Of a stretch of 64,000 nucleotides of DNA, positions 37,768 to 45,798 are shown piece by piece. The translations under genes and the position numbers were made by a program. The stretch is from assembly GCF_002873135.1 (NCBI RefSeq), contig NZ_MCVI01000028.1:53403-117402 (forward strand), read 5' to 3'. A model generated the notes under the pieces. It was not told where the DNA came from and ran no database searches. It saw only the letters and a list, made by a program, of their open reading frames with translations. Source of the DNA: Shewanella sp. 10N.286.48.A6. GTDB taxonomy: Bacteria; Pseudomonadota; Gammaproteobacteria; Enterobacterales; Shewanellaceae. Numbering within the stretch: the first letter of the stretch is position 1; the number at the start of each line of letters is the position of its first letter.

Positions 37768-38814
37768 ATGTTAAAACGAACTCTATTGGGGTTATTGTGG
37801 TTAATATCACTTAATGCCAATGCCGTGGTGATCTTGCAATATCATCATGTGTCAGAAACTACACCTGCAAGTACCAGTGTGACGCCAGCTCAATTTGAAG
37901 AGCAAATGCAATACCTTGCTGAAAACGAGTTTACCATCATTCCATTAACCCAAGCGGTAAATGCGCTAAAGAATAACACGCCATTAGCGGATAAAAGCAT
38001 CGTTATTACCTTTGATGATGGCTATGACAGTATCGGTATGGCTGCGGCGCCCATATTAGCCAAATATGATTTTCCTTATACAGTATTTGTGTCAGTAGAG
38101 CCGATTGAAAAAGGTTATCGCGGCATGATGAGTTGGGATGATATTAAAACGCTCACTGAAAAGGGCGCTACAATCGCCAACCATAGCTGGGCCCATGAGC
38201 ATCTAAATCGTAAGCTTGATGGCGAATCTAAGCAGCAATGGCTTGATAGAATCGAAGCAAACTTGCTAGCAACGGAAGCGGAAATTAACAAGCATACCGG
38301 TCAGAGTGTAAAAATGCTGGCTTACCCATATGGTGAGTACAATAGCGATGTTGAAGATATTCTGAAAAAGCACGCCTTTATTGGTTTAGGGCAACAATCT
38401 GGCGCCGCGGGAAAATACTCAATACTGACTGCGCTGCCACGTTTTCCTGTGGCGGGCCCTTATGCTGATTTAGACAGTTTAAAAGTCAAGTTTACTAGCC
38501 TCAATATGCCGGTGGTGAAGCAAAATATCACTGACCCACAGTTAAGCCAAGGTCAGTGGCGACCTGAGCTAACCGTTGAGCTGGACACCACTGATATTTA
38601 CCCGCATCAGGTGATGTGTTTTGTCCAAGGCCAAGGCGCTAAAAAGCCGACTTGGGTGTCTGAAACTGAGTTTAATATTCAAGCTTCAGCAAACTTACCT
38701 GCAGGTCGAAGCCGTTATAACTGCACTGCACCGAGTAAAACTAAGTCAGGTTATTATTGGTTTTCGCAAGCCTGGTTAAGACCGAATAATGATGGCAGTT
38801 GGCCGAAAGAATAA
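37768..38814 (+). CDS. Secreted polysaccharide deacetylase
   Basis: 348 residues. Signal peptide MLKRTLLGLLWLISLNANA. The NodB/carbohydrate esterase 4 domain shows TFDDG with D83 and D84, and metal ligands H139 and H143 in NHSWAH; YPYGEY follows as the third motif. Zn-dependent deacetylation of an N-acetylated glycan such as poly-N-acetylglucosamine is expected. The C-terminal 110 residues (from about 240) form a beta-rich domain I do not recognise. It starts 9 bases from dinF on the opposite strand. Confidence 0.87.
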   Translation: MLKRTLLGLLWLISLNANAVVILQYHHVSETTPASTSVTPAQFEEQMQYLAENEFTIIPLTQAVNALKNNTPLADKSIVITFDDGYDSIGMAAAPILAKYDFPYTVFVSVEPIEKGYRGMMSWDDIKTLTEKGATIANHSWAHEHLNRKLDGESKQQWLDRIEANLLATEAEINKHTGQSVKMLAYPYGEYNSDVEDILKKHAFIGLGQQSGAAGKYSILTALPRFPVAGPYADLDSLKVKFTSLNMPVVKQNITDPQLSQGQWRPELTVELDTTDIYPHQVMCFVQGQGAKKPTWVSETEFNIQASANLPAGRSRYNCTAPSKTKSGYYWFSQAWLRPNNDGSWPKE

Positions 38815-38862
38815 CTTCTTTCTTTTAGTTCTATTTTTTCAAACTCCGTTTGGATTAACATC

Positions 38863-39458
38863 GTGGGTTTTCCACCCACACCCGACCAAAAGGGTATCAA
38901 CAGCAATACCCTCTTGGATCACCCTGCCGCCCCCGATGAAAAATGCTGAAAAGCGCATGATTTTCGATGGGGATTGATCCAGCTTTCAACGTCGTTTGTA
39001 AACCGCTTCGGTCACCTCTTTATTGCAAAGAGTGAAAATGCTAACGCTTCCGATGGTGCATCCCTGCACCGCGAAAGCTATGCTCACATCCATGTGAGCA
39101 TCACGCTATTTTCTTCAACGCCCTCAATTCAAATTGAGCCTTTTAGCAGATTAGACTCTTGATCTTTTGAGCCTTTTAGCTCTTAAATTTATCACGAATA
39201 CAGTCAAATCGAAGAAATGAAAATCCCAGTGTAGATGCAGCAGCGAGCTTCCAAAACAAGGCGAAGTTTCACTGTGTGAAACGCTCTGAGCGAGAGGCAT
39301 GGATGCCGAACTGGCCGTTTAACATGGATGTTATTTGTTTTGACAGAGCTTACATGGACGTACTTGCAGCGTCTCGCAGTTGTATCTGCACATAAGGTCG
39401 CTCTTTCACATCCATGTGATCGCGACATTTGTATATCCTATACATCACCTGCGGCAGG
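38863..39458. repeat. Array of short inverted repeats, many with TCCA/TGGA loops
   Basis: About 600 bases with at least 13 small hairpins. Examples: GTGGG/CCCAC (38863-38879), AGGGTAT/ATACCCT (38891-38912), CTCTTT/AAAGAG (39016-39032), GGTGCA-TCCC-TGCACC (39055-39070), TGCTCACA-TCCA-TGTGAGCA (39081-39100), CTCAATT/AATTGAG (39123-39138), GTTTCAC/GTGAAAC (39266-39282), GGCA-TGGA-TGCC (39296-39307), AACA-TGGA-TGTT (39321-39332), an imperfect TAC...GTA with TGGA core (39351-39362), TCACA-TCCA-TGTGA (39406-39419), TGTATA-TCC-TATACA (39430-39444), CCTG/CAGG (39448-39458). The stems differ while the loop core recurs. The 14-bp direct repeat TTGAGCCTTTTAGC is at 39134-39147 and 39167-39180. No credible protein is encoded. 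It may be a dispersed Shewanella intergenic element or a structured RNA. Confidence 0.7.
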
Positions 39459-39658
39459 CAATGGATTAAGTTGAAGTTATGGTCTTCCGTAATTTAGCCA
39501 ATAAAAATGAAGTATAAAGTTGGTGCTGGTAACTCGTTTATGCCCCTTTTCATTTTACATGATCTATCAGCGACCCACTTACAATGTGTCAGTTGACCAA
39601 ATTTTATTAATGAGCCAAGGTATCTAAAGGACTAAGGAATTACCAGAGAGGGAATACA

Positions 39659-39826
39659 ATGAAAGTCGAAATCGAAAGAACCGAAGATGGAGAGGCTTTT
39701 TTCAGATTACCTGATGAATATCTTGCAGACCTAAAATGGCAAGATGGTGATGTCATTGAGTGGATTGATAATAAAGATGGTACCTGGACCTTACAAAAGT
39801 CCTCGGTAGCAAGTCCTGCGGATTAG
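39659..39826 (+). CDS. Small AbrB/MazE-like protein
   Basis: 55 residues: begins MKVEIERTEDGEAFFRLPDEYLA and continues with LKWQDGDVIEWIDNKDGTWTLQK. The pattern of a strand, LPDE-helix, then W-x-DGD-x-IEW and GTWTL strands is that of swapped-hairpin AbrB/MazE-type DNA-binding or antitoxin proteins. A GAGAGGGA ribosome site lies about 6-8 bases before the ATG, and codon use is normal. No toxin gene is visible on either side, so it is either an orphan antitoxin or a small transcription factor. It directly follows the hairpin array. Confidence 0.6.
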   Translation: MKVEIERTEDGEAFFRLPDEYLADLKWQDGDVIEWIDNKDGTWTLQKSSVASPAD

Positions 39827-40009
39827 TCATGCTGGTCAATGGGTTTTATTCATAATTATTTAGAAAATGGATTGTAGTGGATTACTTAAACTGGCCACTT
39901 GATTAGAGGCTTGCAATACGTGAGATTATCAATGAGATTCTAATTTAGAATATTCGCTAAAACGTTCTTGTCCACAAATGAGTTACTACATCAGTCCTCG
40001 TCAAAACAA

Positions 40010-40039
40010 AAAGCCTCAATATTTTCATATTGAGGCTTT
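40010..40039. terminator. Terminator between the small AbrB-like gene and sco
   Basis: A 13-bp stem AAAGCCTCAATAT (40010-40022) with ATATTGAGGCTTT (40027-40039) and a TTTC loop. On the minus strand it is followed by TTTGTTTTG, so it ends the sco transcript; on the plus strand the tail is weaker. Confidence 0.85.
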
Positions 40040-40067
40040 GTTATATTTCAATACCTATATAAAAACC

Positions 40068-40730
40068 TTAAGCACTTTCAATAATCTGCTTTAGATCCGC
40101 AACCAGCTCTTTATTCAAAATCTGTGGTATTTTCCCGGGTTGGGCTTTAGGTTTAAACACTGCAAACTTTTCCCCTTGTGGTGATACTAAAACATAGCTG
40201 GCGCTGTGATCCACTTGGTAATCTTCGCCGTCGCCAACCATGGCGTAGGCAAAACCTAAATCACGAGTAAAAGGAAATAGCTGAGCGTGATCGGCAGTAA
40301 CGGCTTTGAAATCGCGGTTAAAAAAATTGATGTAATCTAAACGTTTAGTTTGGCTGTCCCTTGCGGGGTCCACTGACACAAACACCACTTGAATATTGTC
40401 GCTTACTGCTTGCAACTCTGGGTAGGCGGCATTGAGTTTATTAAGGGTTGTTGGGCAAACATCTGGGCATGAAGTAAAGCCGACAAATACTAAACTCCAC
40501 TTACCTAAAAGCTGCTCATTGGTAAAGGTATTCCCCAATTGGTCTTGCATACTAAAAGGTGCCAGTGGTCTTGGGTTATCAAACAAATAACTTGTTTCAA
40601 GTGCCAGATCCGGCCTTGATTTAGTGGCAGTGGCGATTGTTGCGGATGAACTTTTTTGACTAGGGAAAAGCGTAGCAACAGCGACGCCCAAGCCCAGCAT
40701 AATGAAAGCTAACGCGATAATTTTTTTCAC
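40068..40730 (-). CDS. SCO1/SenC-family copper chaperone for cytochrome oxidase
   Basis: 220 residues starting at a GTG with GGAG 7 bases upstream. An N-terminal membrane anchor or signal (IIALAFIMLGLGVAVATLF) precedes a periplasmic thioredoxin fold. The copper ligands are C88 and C92 (TSCPDVC) and H175 (DHSAS). SCO proteins deliver copper to, or reduce the cysteines of, the CuA site of subunit II. Last gene of the oxidase locus. Confidence 0.93.
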   Translation of the reverse strand: MKKIIALAFIMLGLGVAVATLFPSQKSSSATIATATKSRPDLALETSYLFDNPRPLAPFSMQDQLGNTFTNEQLLGKWSLVFVGFTSCPDVCPTTLNKLNAAYPELQAVSDNIQVVFVSVDPARDSQTKRLDYINFFNRDFKAVTADHAQLFPFTRDLGFAYAMVGDGEDYQVDHSASYVLVSPQGEKFAVFKPKAQPGKIPQILNKELVADLKQIIESA

Positions 40731-40812
40731 TCATTCACTCCATTATTTTTATCTTTACGTTCACTGTTTTTATCTTCAACTTCACCATGGCGATAAGCAC
40801 TGATAAAGCGAG

Positions 40813-41718
40813 TTATACCCATAAGTAGTGATCAACTAATAGCACTAAAAATAAAATCATTAAGTGATAAATCGAGAACTTAAACACATCCATCGCCAGC
40901 CCTGGTTTGTCGTGATACTTAAGTTGCCAGGCTTTATAAATAAAGCCACAACTTAGAATGGTTGAACCCACAAGATAAACGGGGCCACACATGCCAACCA
41001 GTACTGGCAATAAACAGGCAATAGCCAGTAACAAGGTATATAACAAGATACAAGTTTTAGTAAACTCAACCCCATGGGTGACTGGCAGCATTGGGACATC
41101 GACTTTGGCGTATTCTTTTCTACGGTGAATCGCCAGTGCCCAAAAATGCGGCGGCGTCCAAGTGAAGATGATGATAACCAGTAATAGTGCGTTGCCATGT
41201 AATTCGTTGGTGACAGCAGTCCAACCCAATAAAGGTGGCATTGCGCCAGCTAAGCCACCAATGACGATATTTTGCGGGGTAGCGCGCTTAAGATAAGCGG
41301 TATACACCACAGCATAACCGATTAAACTGGCAAAGGTTAACCATGCGGTAAGTGGGTTAACTAAGGTATACAAAATAACAAAACCGCCTAAGCCGATAGA
41401 AGTGGCAAAGGTCATGGCTTTGATTACCGAGACCTTGCCTTTTGGTAATGGGCGGTTATAGGTACGCGCCATTAAACCATCAATGCGGCGATCAATTAAG
41501 TGGTTATAAGCCGCCGCTGCACCCGCCATCATGGCTATGCCTATCATGCCAAAGATAAGCGGCTGCAATGGCACTGCGCCGGGCAATGCGAGGCACATTC
41601 CCACCAGTACTGTCAGTAACATCAGGGCGACCACTTTGGGTTTGGTCATTTCAAAATAGGCGCGCCAAGGTAATTGCGCGCTGCTGGTGCTTGCTGGTAT
41701 AGACAGAGATTTAGCCAT
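40813..41718 (-). CDS. cyoE: Protoheme IX farnesyltransferase (heme O synthase)
   Basis: 301 residues with about nine membrane helices. UbiA-type prenyltransferase; adds a farnesyl group to heme b to make heme O, the precursor of heme A. The substrate-binding motif [21 protein letters not shown] lies around residues 72-92, and the second Asp region is [18 protein letters not shown] precedes the ATG. It follows ctaA by 14 bases, so heme O and heme A synthesis are co-expressed. Confidence 0.95.
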   Translation of the reverse strand: MAKSLSIPASTSSAQLPWRAYFEMTKPKVVALMLLTVLVGMCLALPGAVPLQPLIFGMIGIAMMAGAAAAYNHLIDRRIDGLMARTYNRPLPKGKVSVIKAMTFATSIGLGGFVILYTLVNPLTAWLTFASLIGYAVVYTAYLKRATPQNIVIGGLAGAMPPLLGWTAVTNELHGNALLLVIIIFTWTPPHFWALAIHRRKEYAKVDVPMLPVTHGVEFTKTCILLYTLLLAIACLLPVLVGMCGPVYLVGSTILSCGFIYKAWQLKYHDKPGLAMDVFKFSIYHLMILFLVLLVDHYLWV

Positions 41719-41732
41719 AATAGGATCCTTGC

Positions 41733-42713
41733 TTAAGCTTTACGCCACAGCGCGTAGTTGATGAAAATAACGGTAAGTAACAATAGCGCTGCGCCGCCGT
41801 TGTGCGATACAGCAATCCCTAAAGGCAAATGCATGACAATATTGCTGATGCCAAGGCCCACTTGAATGATCACTAGGGCAAATAACAGCCAAGCACTTTT
41901 ACGTATTGTGTGTGAGCGTGCTTTAAGTAATTTAAATCCTAACCACACTAAACAGGCAGCGGTAATCACGCCCCAAATACGATGAGTAACATGGATTGTC
42001 ATGCGGGCAGGGTATTCCAATACGCCATATTCAAAGCTTGGATGTGTCCCTTGAAACGGTGAAAAAGCATCAGCAAATTGCAGATTATCGACCCAGTTAC
42101 CTTCACATATTGGCAGGGCGGTACAGGCTAATGCTGCGTAATTCGATGACGTCCAGCCGCCCAAAATAATTTGAACCGCCAGTACAATTAAGCAGACCAT
42201 GGCAAAGGGGGCGAGTTTTCTGGCATAAGTGTCACCACCAGGGATCCGCAGTGGCCGGGTACGTAAATACAGCAGTAGCAGTAAAGCGAATAAACTAAAG
42301 CCACCAATTAAATGCCCCATGACTACGATGGGCATTAATTTCATGGTGACGGTCCACATACCTAAGGCGGCTTGAAAGAGCAGTAGGGCGGAAATCAGTA
42401 TGGGTAGCTTTTTGGGCGCATCGGCTCTTTTTAAGCAGATGATAAGGATGGTTAAAATCAGTAATCCAAGAGTGCCAGCGATATAGCGGTGGATCATTTC
42501 CAGCCACGCCTTGTCAGGCTCTAGCGTTTGATTTGGGAATGCAGTCTCAACTTTTGCTATTGCATCAGGCGCGCTAGGCACCACAAGATGACCATAGCAA
42601 CCTGGCCAATCAGGGCAGCCAAGGCCTGCATCTGACAGCCGAGTGTAGGCACCCATTAATATCACCGTAAAGGTAAATACTAAGGTAAATTTGAGCAGGT
42701 TTTTTATCACCAT
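41733..42713 (-). CDS. ctaA: Heme A synthase CtaA/COX15
   Basis: 326 residues with eight membrane helices. Converts heme O to heme A for the aa3-type oxidase. Features are [21 protein letters not shown] near the N-terminus with its Cys pair, EMIHRYIAG, the second Cys pair in [14 protein letters not shown], and VTHRIWG and [10 protein letters not shown] with heme-ligand histidines. Its start overlaps the upstream gene's stop by one base (TAATG-type junction), so translation is coupled. Confidence 0.94.
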   Translation of the reverse strand: MVIKNLLKFTLVFTFTVILMGAYTRLSDAGLGCPDWPGCYGHLVVPSAPDAIAKVETAFPNQTLEPDKAWLEMIHRYIAGTLGLLILTILIICLKRADAPKKLPILISALLLFQAALGMWTVTMKLMPIVVMGHLIGGFSLFALLLLLYLRTRPLRIPGGDTYARKLAPFAMVCLIVLAVQIILGGWTSSNYAALACTALPICEGNWVDNLQFADAFSPFQGTHPSFEYGVLEYPARMTIHVTHRIWGVITAACLVWLGFKLLKARSHTIRKSAWLLFALVIIQVGLGISNIVMHLPLGIAVSHNGGAALLLLTVIFINYALWRKA

Positions 42714-43267
42714 TACCCGACCCTCGATAGTTTAAGCATCTTACGTAAATCGCCAATCATCGACTTACCTTGGGCAATATTTTCTTGCTCGCCCATAATA
42801 CCTGGGTATTTCATGACTAGGCTACCAAGGGGATCGACAATAATCATTTGCTGCTCTGTCAGTAATGCGGCCATTGCAGGGCTGGCACTGGCTGTAGCAA
42901 ACGGCACTTGCAGTTTAGTTAAAATTGCGGTGTCGCTATCTGGGGTGAGTAAAATAATTGGGCTGACGCGATCTTGATGTTTACCTAAGGCGATATGGCT
43001 TTGATGCATGACATACAAACGTTGCTGGCATTGTTCTAGGCATTGGTTTGGTAATAAATACACCAGCTGCCACATATGCGGCTCAGGGTTGGTCATGGCT
43101 AAGGTTTGATAATTAAGTTGTGCGCCGATTAGCTCACCTTTGTTAGTGGCGGCGCCGTTATATAAATCTAGGCTCAAGACTAATTTAGCCATAGCCACCG
43201 GTAAAATAAATACCAGCAGCAGTAGATATAATGTCTTGTTACCTTTAGGTTTTGCTGGGGAGTTCAT
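42713..43267 (-). CDS. Membrane-anchored protein of the cytochrome oxidase locus, Sco-like fold possible
   Basis: 184 residues. One N-terminal membrane helix (TLYLLLLVFILPVAMAKLVL), then a periplasmic domain. WQLVYLLPNQCLEQCQQRL resembles the strand and Cys-x3-Cys region of Sco/thioredoxin-like proteins, and IIVDPLGSLVMKYPG resembles their C-terminal part, but the usual CPxxCP and His are absent. Genes of this kind are common between surf1 and ctaA in gammaproteobacteria. A role in oxidase assembly is inferred from position. Confidence 0.75.
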   Translation of the reverse strand: MNSPAKPKGNKTLYLLLLVFILPVAMAKLVLSLDLYNGAATNKGELIGAQLNYQTLAMTNPEPHMWQLVYLLPNQCLEQCQQRLYVMHQSHIALGKHQDRVSPIILLTPDSDTAILTKLQVPFATASASPAMAALLTEQQMIIVDPLGSLVMKYPGIMGEQENIAQGKSMIGDLRKMLKLSRVG

Positions 43268-43366
43268 ACTTGCTCCTCTTGTTACGACTGTTTTTGTTAT
43301 AGGATGAGTTTTTTTTACTTAAGTTACTATTTTTAATTTAGTTACTCTTGTATTTAGGTTTTAACT

Positions 43367-44185
43367 TTAGGTCTTAATTTTAGGCTTAAATGTTTTCCAA
43401 CCAAGCCATAGCATTAGCGATAAAAATACTGCTGCCATGGTGAACCATTGCAATGCATAGCCTTGGTGTTTTTGGGCTGACAGTGGAATAGGTGTCCAAG
43501 GTTTTGCTAGATTCATATTTGGTGTTACATCGGGCTGCAGTACTGCCGGTGCCAGTTGATGACCTATTTTCTCTGCTAAGGCCACGAGATTTAAATTTTG
43601 AAAACGGATCACGTCACGGTTTTCTACTGTAAATTGTTCCACATAAAGTTGGTCACTTAAGGGATTGGTTTGGCGCTGATACACTCGACCTGTGAGCTGA
43701 TATTGCGCCGCAGGCAATGGCGCTAAATCGGGTAATATGCGGCGGTCTTTATTCGCTGCAGTAAAGCCTAGTTCAACCAGTAGCCATGGCTCTGTGGCTG
43801 ATATTGCAAATACTTGATAAGCCAGATAACCCACTTGGCCGTTATAAACTTGATTATCAAGCAGTAATATTTGTTCATTAATGGGCTTAGCGGTGACGTT
43901 AATGCGATAACCCGTTAGTGGACCGCTGCTATCTAGCGTTAAAAAAGTGTGGTAATCCAATTCACTGGACGCTTGCCTTTCACTTAAGGTGGCTTGCCAA
44001 GCTTGTTTTTGAATTCCTCTATCAAGTTGCCATAAACCGAGCTTGACCAAAATAGAAAACACACTCACAGTAACAACTAGCAATAACCCAGTAGAAAGTC
44101 GCCAAACGCGCAAAGGAGAGCCCGTGGGAACCTTAGATACCTTAGTTATTTTCAAGCTTGTTTTAGTACTGCTGCTTGTATTCAT
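43367..44185 (-). CDS. SURF1-family cytochrome oxidase assembly protein
   Basis: 272 residues. Two membrane helices bracket a periplasmic domain: residues 31-50 (TGLLLVVTVSVFSILVKLGLWQLDRG) and about 245-263. SURF1 signatures are LGLWQLDR, LLDNQVYNGQVGYLAYQVF, VELGFTAA and HQGYALQWF. SURF1 acts in heme A insertion into subunit I. The only ATG, at 44185, places the first 20 codons antisense to the small gene at 44124-44351; a TTG at 44113 would avoid this but has no ribosome site. Confidence 0.9.
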   Translation of the reverse strand: MNTSSSTKTSLKITKVSKVPTGSPLRVWRLSTGLLLVVTVSVFSILVKLGLWQLDRGIQKQAWQATLSERQASSELDYHTFLTLDSSGPLTGYRINVTAKPINEQILLLDNQVYNGQVGYLAYQVFAISATEPWLLVELGFTAANKDRRILPDLAPLPAAQYQLTGRVYQRQTNPLSDQLYVEQFTVENRDVIRFQNLNLVALAEKIGHQLAPAVLQPDVTPNMNLAKPWTPIPLSAQKHQGYALQWFTMAAVFLSLMLWLGWKTFKPKIKT

Positions 44186-44351
44186 ATTATTTAATTTAGC
44201 CAGAGCCCTATTTATTATGGTTAAAGCGGAAAATAAACAATCTATGAGCCAATATTTAGGTCGTCGAGTGATCTTTTCTGCGTTAGTGATGTTGTTATTG
44301 TTACTGGCCTTAGGATTTGGCTGGATAAGCCCAAATCCTAGACCTTATTAG
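44124..44351 (+). CDS. DUF2909-like twin transmembrane small protein
   Basis: 75 residues from a GTG at 44124, chosen because AAAGGAG lies 5 bases upstream. A frame open to 44043 lies wholly inside antisense surf1 and is rejected. Two hydrophobic helices (TLVIFKLVLVLLLVFILFNLARALFIM; VIFSALVMLLLLLALGFGW) joined by a short polar loop fit the small twin-TM proteins found in oxidase loci. It is the only plus-strand gene in the cluster and ends 10 bases from the coxC stop. Function unknown. Confidence 0.75.
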   Translation: MGTLDTLVIFKLVLVLLLVFILFNLARALFIMVKAENKQSMSQYLGRRVIFSALVMLLLLLALGFGWISPNPRPY

Positions 44352-44361
44352 CTTTGCAGCC

Positions 44362-45237
44362 TTATAAGACGTACACGAAAATAAATAAGCATAACCACAC
44401 CACATCAACAAAATGCCAATACCAACTTCCGGATTGAAAGGCGAAATGATTATCTGGGGTGAAGTGACCTTTCAATACTCTAAAGAACAGGATTATTAGA
44501 AATACTGTGCCTAAGGTGACGTGCATACCGTGAAAGCCAGTTAGCAAAAAGAAGGTGTTACCATAAATCCCTGAGGTGAGTGTGAGCCCCATTTCTTGGT
44601 AGGCATGGACATACTCTTCAACTTGTAAAAACAAGAAGCCGATACCCAGCAAAATAGTCAGTCCTAACCAAACCTTCAGTGCGCCACGTTTTGATTTTTC
44701 TAACGACACATGGGCAAAGTGCAAGGTGACTGAAGAGGTCAGTAGAATGAGGGTGTTATACAGCGGCAATCCGCCCCAACCCATGGCTTCAGTGGTGGTA
44801 CCATCTGGGGTTTTCACTAGCGGCCAAATGGCTTCAAATGTTGGCCATAATACCTCATGGGTCATGGCATTATTTGATGCACCGCCGAGCCAAGGTATTG
44901 CTACCATTCGAGCGTAAAACAATGCCCCAAAAAATGCCCCGAAAAACATGATTTCTGAGAAAATAAACCAGCTCATGCCTTGTCTAAAAGAGCGATCCAT
45001 TTGCGCTGAATATAAACCTGACATTGACTCATCAATGATATTTTTAAACCAGCCAAACAGCATAAATATAATTACAGCAATACCCGCGATTAGGGTGTAG
45101 CCGCCAGAAGATTGTTCAGTTGAAAGTTGTTGGATGTAGGTACCTGCGCCAAATGCAATCAGAAATAATCCGATAGCGCCGGTAATTGGCCAGATACTTT
45201 GCGCTGGCACGTAGTAGTTTTCATGTTTTGTTGTCAT
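44362..45237 (-). CDS. coxC: Cytochrome c oxidase subunit III
   Basis: 291 residues with seven membrane helices. Typical subunit III stretches are SWFIFSEIMFFGAFFGALFYAR, LLLTSSVTLHFAH-like LILLTSSVTLHFAH, LFLQVEEYVHAY, TGFHGMHVTLGTVFLIILF and SWYWHFVDVVWLCLFIFVYV. It stabilises the subunit I/II core and the proton channels. Its ATG overlaps the ctaG stop by four bases (ATGA). Confidence 0.96.
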   Translation of the reverse strand: MTTKHENYYVPAQSIWPITGAIGLFLIAFGAGTYIQQLSTEQSSGGYTLIAGIAVIIFMLFGWFKNIIDESMSGLYSAQMDRSFRQGMSWFIFSEIMFFGAFFGALFYARMVAIPWLGGASNNAMTHEVLWPTFEAIWPLVKTPDGTTTEAMGWGGLPLYNTLILLTSSVTLHFAHVSLEKSKRGALKVWLGLTILLGIGFLFLQVEEYVHAYQEMGLTLTSGIYGNTFFLLTGFHGMHVTLGTVFLIILFFRVLKGHFTPDNHFAFQSGSWYWHFVDVVWLCLFIFVYVL

Positions 45238-45797
45238 CTTGCTGCTCCTTGCTCTATGGCTGCAGTCTGCTTGTCTGTAATATCATAGAGGGTATAAGAG
45301 AGAGTCAAAGTGTTAATGGATTCATGTAAATCCGCATCCACGTAAAAAATTAACGGTAATTCAGCATCGGCCATTGCTGCTAGGGGTTGCTGATTGAAGC
45401 AAAAGCACTCGGTCTTATTAAAATAAGCCGCGCCTTGGCCTGGCGATACCGAGGGTATTGCTTGGCCTACGAGGTTATTTGAAGATAAGTTTTTCGCTAA
45501 AAACGCAGTACGTGTGAGTTCGCCGGGGTGAACCTGCATGCGGTTCACTTTTGGCACAAACTCCCACGGCATATTGCTTTGTACTTGGGCAATAAACTCA
45601 ATGGTTACAGTACGGTCTTTATCAATCACCACAGCCTCATAACTGCTGGCAGTACTTTGGGTTTTTCCATTAATCCCCAAGGCATCGCAAAGCACGTCAT
45701 ACAAAGGCACTAGCGCAAAACCAAAGCCGAACATACCTATTGAACCCAGTACTAGGCCAATAAGTAAATTACGGTTTGATTTTGTTGGCTGGCTCAT
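45234..45797 (-). CDS. ctaG: Cytochrome c oxidase assembly protein CtaG/Cox11
   Basis: 187 residues from the ATG at 45797, which has AGAGG 9 bases upstream; the frame is open further into coxA but that part has no similarity. One N-terminal membrane helix (LLIGLVLGSIGMFGFGFALVPLYDVLCDALGI). The Cu(I)-binding CFCF motif is at residues 131-134. Cox11 inserts copper into the CuB site of subunit I. It starts one base after the coxA stop. Confidence 0.95.
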   Translation of the reverse strand: MSQPTKSNRNLLIGLVLGSIGMFGFGFALVPLYDVLCDALGINGKTQSTASSYEAVVIDKDRTVTIEFIAQVQSNMPWEFVPKVNRMQVHPGELTRTAFLAKNLSSNNLVGQAIPSVSPGQGAAYFNKTECFCFNQQPLAAMADAELPLIFYVDADLHESINTLTLSYTLYDITDKQTAAIEQGAAR

Positions 45798-45798
45798 A

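Noticed and set aside
37759..37830. SOS control of dinF
   Set aside because: No CTGT-N8-ACAG sequence lies before dinF, unlike E. coli where it follows lexA.
38974..39428. Overlapping frames of 60-75 codons on both strands within the hairpin array
   Set aside because: They run through the palindromes, lack ribosome sites and have no domain-like composition; frames arise from the repeats.
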